The position numbers were made by a program, and so were the translations under genes. Positions 60,601 through 64,000 of a stretch of DNA of 64,000 nucleotides are shown here, in pieces. Position 1 is the stretch's first letter; every line of letters begins with the position of its first letter. The notes below the pieces were generated by a model, which was not told the DNA's origin, searched no databases, and saw nothing but the letters and a program-made list of their open reading frames with translations. The DNA is from Prosapia bicincta. Its lineage: Eukaryota > Arthropoda > Insecta > Hemiptera > Cercopidae. The stretch is taken from the NCBI GenBank assembly GCA_036971475.1, contig JBAIZL010000007.1:30480947-30544946 (forward strand), given 5' to 3'.

Positions 60601-61586
60601 GTTTCCGTCTGCAATCTAAGCCTCGTCCACCTATGATGGCTTCTTTACCATCATCTAGAGTCACTCCATCGCCGCCTTTCTGCAGGGTGGGAATTGATTT
60701 CGCTGGACCCTTTGACACAAAGGCAAATCATTTGCGTACCTCGAAGCTTTTAAAATCTTATCTTTGTCTATTTGTCTGCATGGCTACTAAGGCTGTGCAC
60801 TTGGAGATGGTATCCGACCTATCCACCGATGCCTTTCTCGCAGCTTTACACCGTTTCACGTCAAGACGAGGGCTACCCTCTGATATTTATTCTGACAACG
60901 GTACGAATTTTATTGGAGCCGCGAACCGCCTGAGTGAGGTCTATCAACTGCTTGACCACTCGAAATCGCTTATCAAGCGCAAACTCGCCGACCAACGTAT
61001 TGAATGGCACTTCAACCCTCCAGCCGCACCACATTTCGGCGGACTCTGGGAGGCTGCCGTCAAATCCGCTAAAGGACTTATGCACCGCACGATCGGTAAT
61101 ACGGTATTAAACCCTGAAGAGTTGTCTACGTTGTTTACCCGGATAGAGGCTATTCTTAACAGTCGCCCTATTTTCGAGGTTTCGCCTGACCCCAGCGAAG
61201 GATCGTCTTTCCTCACTCCCGGACATTTTCTTATTGGACGTCCGCTCCTTGCACTTCCGGAGAGATGTTACCCCGAACCGCCTCTTAAATCTCGTTGGTC
61301 CATGATTCAGCAAATGACCAACCGTTTCTGGAAGACTTGGTCTACTCAGTACCTGCATTCGCAGATTCAACGCCGCAAGTGGCACAAGAACTCCTCACCG
61401 CTTCAGGAGGATCAACTCGTCTTCATCACTGGAGAGCATCCGAGCCCCCTTCATTGGCCTATGGGTCGGATTATACATCTACATCCTGGACACGACCAAG
61501 TATCCCGCGTAGCTACTGTCAAAACCTCGCACGGCCAGCTGAAGCGACCTGTCCACAAGCTTGTTGGCTTCCCGCTGCAGCATTGA
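57615..61586 (+). CDS. pol: Bel/Pao Pol (protease, RT, RNase H, integrase), by readthrough
   Basis: Pol has 1323 codons in the gag frame after the UGA. Its first AUG (57828) lies beyond the protease active site, so a separate start would lose the protease. Positions are counted from 57615. The aspartic protease (DUF1758-like) has AIIDPGSQISAI, catalytic Asp about 57. Reverse transcriptase has TYVDDVVTGAD, with the Y of YVDD at about 458. The RNase H region has LGFCDASEAGYAAA and FFTDSEIVLYW. A zinc-binding HHCC (HKLALHAG, then CMRC) is followed by the integrase core, with GIDFAGPF (Asp about 1028), YSDNGTNFIG (Asp about 1094) and PHFGGLWEAAVKS (Glu about 1146). A DUF5641-like tail (RWSMIQQMTNRFWKTW) ends the protein. 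All catalytic motifs are intact. Confidence 0.95.
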   Translation, partial: LVTPRHPRPATGRATDTQAQPHSLSCNIQESLALLGTAQVVLQDHYGQPRFLRAIIDPGSQISAITKKASVMLSLPTRSSNMSLIGVAAKTTRIHEYVTLILFSRHDPGVMLTTEAAVLNHITDPLPATRLASQISAQYQHLPLADPHFDSPAGVDIILGADVFTQILTNGPCTIIHGQPSALNTRLGWVIMGSIPYSMPHQPRVFITSLQSIDDNIRRFWEVEEVTEAKSLSPDEQLCESLFTTTTERDEVGRYVVALPFKPDAVTLKSNRNVVLASYHALERRLSRQPEVARQYHQFMTEYMTLGHMYPALNTSNYLIPHHCVFKTTSSTTKLRVVFNASSPDCNANSLNQQLLSGPKLQKDLSNVIISFRLYVHAVCADLKMMYRQIAVRPADRCHQHILYRPTPQSPLVEYELATVTYGLTPSAYLALRTLEQLVKDEGSRYPAASQAILQQTYVDDVVTGADTPEDAKELIQQLINIFALAGLELRKWSSSDPALLSTLPSAHLENPLLFQDDSTAIKILGLQWNPTSDSFSYQSQNFVSVPTKRTILSYVARTFDPLGFLTPITFWIKCFLKRLWLERLSWDEPLPTALLNQWDSFIVQFASLSSIQIPRHVGTRAAKHHLLGFCDASEAGYAAAIYLRTEWNGVVTVSILKAKSRVAPVKPITIPRMELCGAVLLAKLYKSVQPVLNFVSDAETFFFTDSEIVLYWINTPPYLLKTFAANRVTEIVSNTSMDRWFHVSTADNPADVASRGCLPNQLAEHPLWWHGPPWALQCPTAWHLSKPTGLNPDQTEHKSEPRLLCTAVQEPNRLLTTIERHSNLITLHHVFAYVLRFVNNCRRKGQPTNHGHNTRYKAKVALSKTSFTTPSVQELSNARDLCVKLIQELAFSETLQRLRRGAQIIDPLRSLTPFVDAQGLLRVGGRLNHSEMSYESKHPLLLPKHHQYVNLICDHYHKLALHAGPRTTQALINGEFWIIALRSLLRQRIHACMRCFRLQSKPRPPMMASLPSSRVTPSPPFCRVGIDFAGPFDTKANHLRTSKLLKSYLCLFVCMATKAVHLEMVSDLSTDAFLAALHRFTSRRGLPSDIYSDNGTNFIGAANRLSEVYQLLDHSKSLIKRKLADQRIEWHFNPPAAPHFGGLWEAAVKSAKGLMHRTIGNTVLNPEELSTLFTRIEAILNSRPIFEVSPDPSEGSSFLTPGHFLIGRPLLALPERCYPEPPLKSRWSMIQQMTNRFWKTWSTQYLHSQIQRRKWHKNSSPLQEDQLVFITGEHPSPLHWPMGRIIHLHPGHDQVSRVATVKTSHGQLKRPVHKLVGFPLQH

Positions 61587-61753
61587 GTTTCACCTTTGGT
61601 TTCTTCGGCACTTTTGCCCCTTCCTTTGTTTTTCTTCTCTTTCTTTCGTTTCCCCCTGCTATTTTCTTCGGCACCCTCGGTTTCCGGTGCTTTAATAGTT
61701 CTTCGCCCTCTACCCACCTGGCGGATTAAAAACATTCGTTTTGGTGGGCGGTA
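61587..61753 (+). other. 3' untranslated part and polypurine tract
   Basis: Mostly pyrimidine-rich on the + strand (for example TTTCTTCTCTTTCTTTCGTT), then GGTGGGCGGTA just before the 3' LTR, the likely plus-strand primer tract. Open frames over the pol end and this region are shadows. Confidence 0.7.
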
Positions 61754-62565
61754 TGTTCGAGTCAGCGCTCGAAGTTTCGCGGCCTACATTCAAACGCTCA
61801 GCTGGACTGTGCAGTGATGGTCACGTGACGTCCGATCTGCCAATCGATGTATGATTTGAAGTATTGATTTTCTGTGGCTTGATCCCCACTCCCTTAGCTC
61901 GCATTTTCCGTTAGTTAGTCGTCCCCGTTGTCTCGGAACTGTCGTACAGTTAACAGCCTCGTTAAAATACCTCGTTACGTAAAATTGCACAACGCGTGCA
62001 AAGTGCCGCTTTTGACCGTGAAAACCTCGTACAAGCATTAAAACTGTTCGTCTTAATGTGTGTTAGTGTGACCGCGTTATTATATAAGTTATTTGCGGAT
62101 TATTGACTTTAATTACAATCGCCGTTTGTAAGTTCCTTTGTGTCGTTCCGCGCCATAGTTCTTAAATGACTAGGATTTTTAAATGCAGCTTATTGACTTC
62201 TCGTTTAAGTTTTAGTGTGACTTCGCCTGGCCAGGATTCCTACGAACTGGGTACCCAGGACTTCTGCAGCTACGAGATCTACGACCACTTCAATTTTGCC
62301 CTTTCTTGCTCCACGAGGGTAAGTGCTGCATAAGCTTAAGTACTAATAATTCATTTATGTGTAAATTCAGTGCGAATTGTTCTGTAATTAAATGTGCTTG
62401 TACGGAGCCCATTATGGCTTTCTAACTTTCGTAATTGCGTGCTCAGCGATTGAAGTAAGGCACTTTGCCGCAGCTTACTATTGTTACTCACATTTCTATT
62501 ATATTATTGCCGATCTTTCTCGAACCTCGTTTTCTTCTCATTTTAGCTAAGCGCCAGTCGCTTCA
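61754..62565 (+). repeat. 3' LTR of Bel/Pao element (812 bp)
   Basis: Same length and, by visual comparison, the same sequence as the 5' LTR, starting TGTTCGAG and ending GTCGCTTCA. Confidence 0.97.
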
Positions 62566-63865
62566 CTTGCCTTCTCACTATAAGGCCTGTACTGGTGTAT
62601 ATACCCATTACCCTTATAAATCCAACTACAAACTCGTGACTCTGTGGTACCAGTGAGGAAGAGCCTTGCCTTCTCACTATAAGGCCTTTACTGGTGTATA
62701 TACCCATTACCCTTATAAATCCAACTACAAACTTGTGACTCTGTGGTACCAGTGAGGAAGAGCCTTGCCTTCTCACTATAAGGCCTGTACTGGTGTATAT
62801 ACCCATTACCCTTATAAATTCAACTACAAACTTGTGACTCTGTGGTACCAGTGAGGAAGAGCCTTGCCTTCTCACTATAAGGCCTGTACTGGTGTATATA
62901 CCCATTACCCTTATAAATCCAACTACAAACTCGTGACTCTGTGGTACCATTGAGGAAGAGCCTTGCCTTCTCACTATAAGGCCTTTACTTGTGTATATAC
63001 CCATTACCCTTATAAATCCAACTACAAACTCGTGACTCTGTGGTACCATTGAGGAAGAGCCTTGCGTTCTCACTATAAAGTCTGGACTGTTGTATGTCTA
63101 GTGTATAAACCCATTACCCTTGTAAATCCAACTACAAACTCGTGACTCTGTGGTACCATTGAGGAAGAGCCTTGCGTTCTCACTATAAGGCCTGGACTGG
63201 TGTATGTCTAGTGTATAAACCCATTACCCTTGTAAATCCAACTACAAACTCGTGACTCTGTGATACCATTGAGGAAGAGCCTTGCGTTCTCACTATAAAG
63301 TCTGGACTGGTGTATGTCTAGTGTATAAACCCATTACCCTTGTAAATCCAACTACAAACTCGTGACTCTGTGATACCATTGAGGAAGAGCCTTGCGTTCT
63401 CACTATAAGGCCTGGACTGGTGTATGTCTAGTGTATAAACCCATTACCCTTGTAAATCCAACTACAAACTCGTGACTCTGTGATACCATTGAGGAAGAGC
63501 CTTGCGTTCTCACTATAAAGTCTGGACTGTTGTATGTCTAGTGTATAAACCCATTACCCTTGTAAATCCAACTACAAACTCGTGACTCTGTGGTACCATT
63601 GAGGAAGAGCCTTGCGTTCTCACTATAAGGCCTGGACTGGTGTATGTCTAGTGTATAAACCCATTACCCTTGTAAATCCAACTACAAACTCGTGACTCTG
63701 TGATACCATTGAGGAAGAGCCTTGCGTTCTCACTATAAAGTCTGGACTGTTGTATGTCTAGTGTATAAACCCATTACCCTTGTAAATCCAACTACAAACT
63801 CGTGACTGTGTGGTACCATTGAGGAAGAGCCTTGCGTTCTCACTATAAAGTCTGGACTGCTGTAT
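62566..63865. repeat. 110 bp satellite array, right block, about 12 units
   Basis: It continues the array after the retrotransposon. The first five units are the 99 bp subtype with GTATATACCCATTA, which keeps the minus strand open for 176 codons (by-product). From about 63067 the units are 110 bp with TTGTAAATCC and TG(G/A)TACCATTGAGG variants not common in the left block. The array stops within a unit at about 63855. Confidence 0.96.
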
Positions 63866-64000
63866 AGCACTTTCCTAACGGCTACGTCTAGTTAGCTCGG
63901 TGCAGGTAGTGTTGTCAGACTTTTACTTAAGGGCTCAACTCTCAGATTCGGAACCATCTTAGACCTTGTAAGGATTGTCTATCACAGCGATGCTCTGGTG
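63866..64000. other. Unrecognised sequence right of the satellite
   Basis: 135 bp of non-satellite sequence with no feature I can support. Confidence 0.5.

Larger units (their letters stand above)
55079..62565 (+). mobile_element. Full-length Bel/Pao LTR retrotransposon, 7487 bp
   Basis: Order: 5' LTR, tRNA-complementary primer site, leader, gag, a single in-frame UGA, pol, short 3' untranslated part, 3' LTR. Gag has DUF1759 and three zinc knuckles. Pol has protease, reverse transcriptase, RNase H and integrase in the Bel/Pao order, with a DUF5641-like C-terminus. There is no env-like frame. The two 812 bp LTRs show no difference to my eye and the 5 bp target duplication is exact. Insertion is therefore recent and postdates the satellite, which continues on both sides. 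Confidence 0.97.

Noticed and set aside
61295..61817. 144- and 73-codon + strand frames at the pol end, considered as a possible env
   Set aside because: They overlap pol in another frame, lack a signal peptide and membrane anchor, and run into the LTR.
62543..63073. 176-codon minus-strand frame
   Set aside because: It translates five 99 bp satellite units and part of the LTR end; not a gene.
25475..63865. CRISPR-like repetition
   Set aside because: Units are contiguous without unique spacers, in eukaryotic DNA; they are satellites.
1..64000. tRNA, rRNA or other structured RNA genes
   Set aside because: No cloverleaf with A and B boxes or rRNA-like segment was found on reading; the only tRNA-like sequence is the primer site complement at 55893.

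Overview
This window looks like arthropod, most probably insect, nuclear DNA. It is strongly AT-rich, has long introns with GT..AG boundaries, and is full of eukaryotic transposons: Bel/Pao, Tc1/mariner-like, pogo/Tigger, piggyBac-like, hAT-like and many fold-back MITEs. Nothing seen points to bacterial DNA. The order of insect cannot be decided from this sequence alone.

Host gene (about 5.9-37.5 kb, + strand). Five exons with good splice sites and fully consistent phases encode the last 169 residues of an actin-binding LIM protein (abLIM / Unc-115 family). It ends in a complete villin headpiece and a stop codon at 37481. The LIM domains must lie upstream of the window. The four introns are 3.6, 13.4, 8.5 and 5.5 kb and consist largely of inserted repeats.

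Intron and flank repeats. About a dozen fold-back (palindromic) elements are recognisable, several nested in one another. There are TTAA-flanked piggyBac-like elements at 7.1, 33.5 and 42.3 kb; TA-flanked pogo-like elements at 14.0, 28.6 and 43.0 kb; decayed mariner-like elements at 2.8 and 22.2 kb; and a hAT-like MITE at 4.3 kb. Two minisatellites occur: about 36 bp units at 11.0-12.1 kb, and 72 bp units organised in 360 bp blocks at 25.5-26.7 kb. Two (TA)n tracts and one (GT)n tract flank fold-backs near 36-37 kb. An unidentified, decayed, intron-bearing coding remnant lies antisense at about 16 kb.

Satellite and retrotransposon (45.2-63.9 kb). A satellite of about 110 bp units fills 45.2-63.9 kb. 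It shows internal higher-order duplications. One full-length Bel/Pao LTR retrotransposon (55079-62565) interrupts it, with 812 bp LTRs that look identical and a 5 bp target duplication. Its Gag and Pol share one reading frame and are separated by a single UGA followed by CUA, a context known to favour stop-codon readthrough. Because the copy is otherwise intact, this looks like a functional feature rather than decay. It is the most interesting observation in the window.
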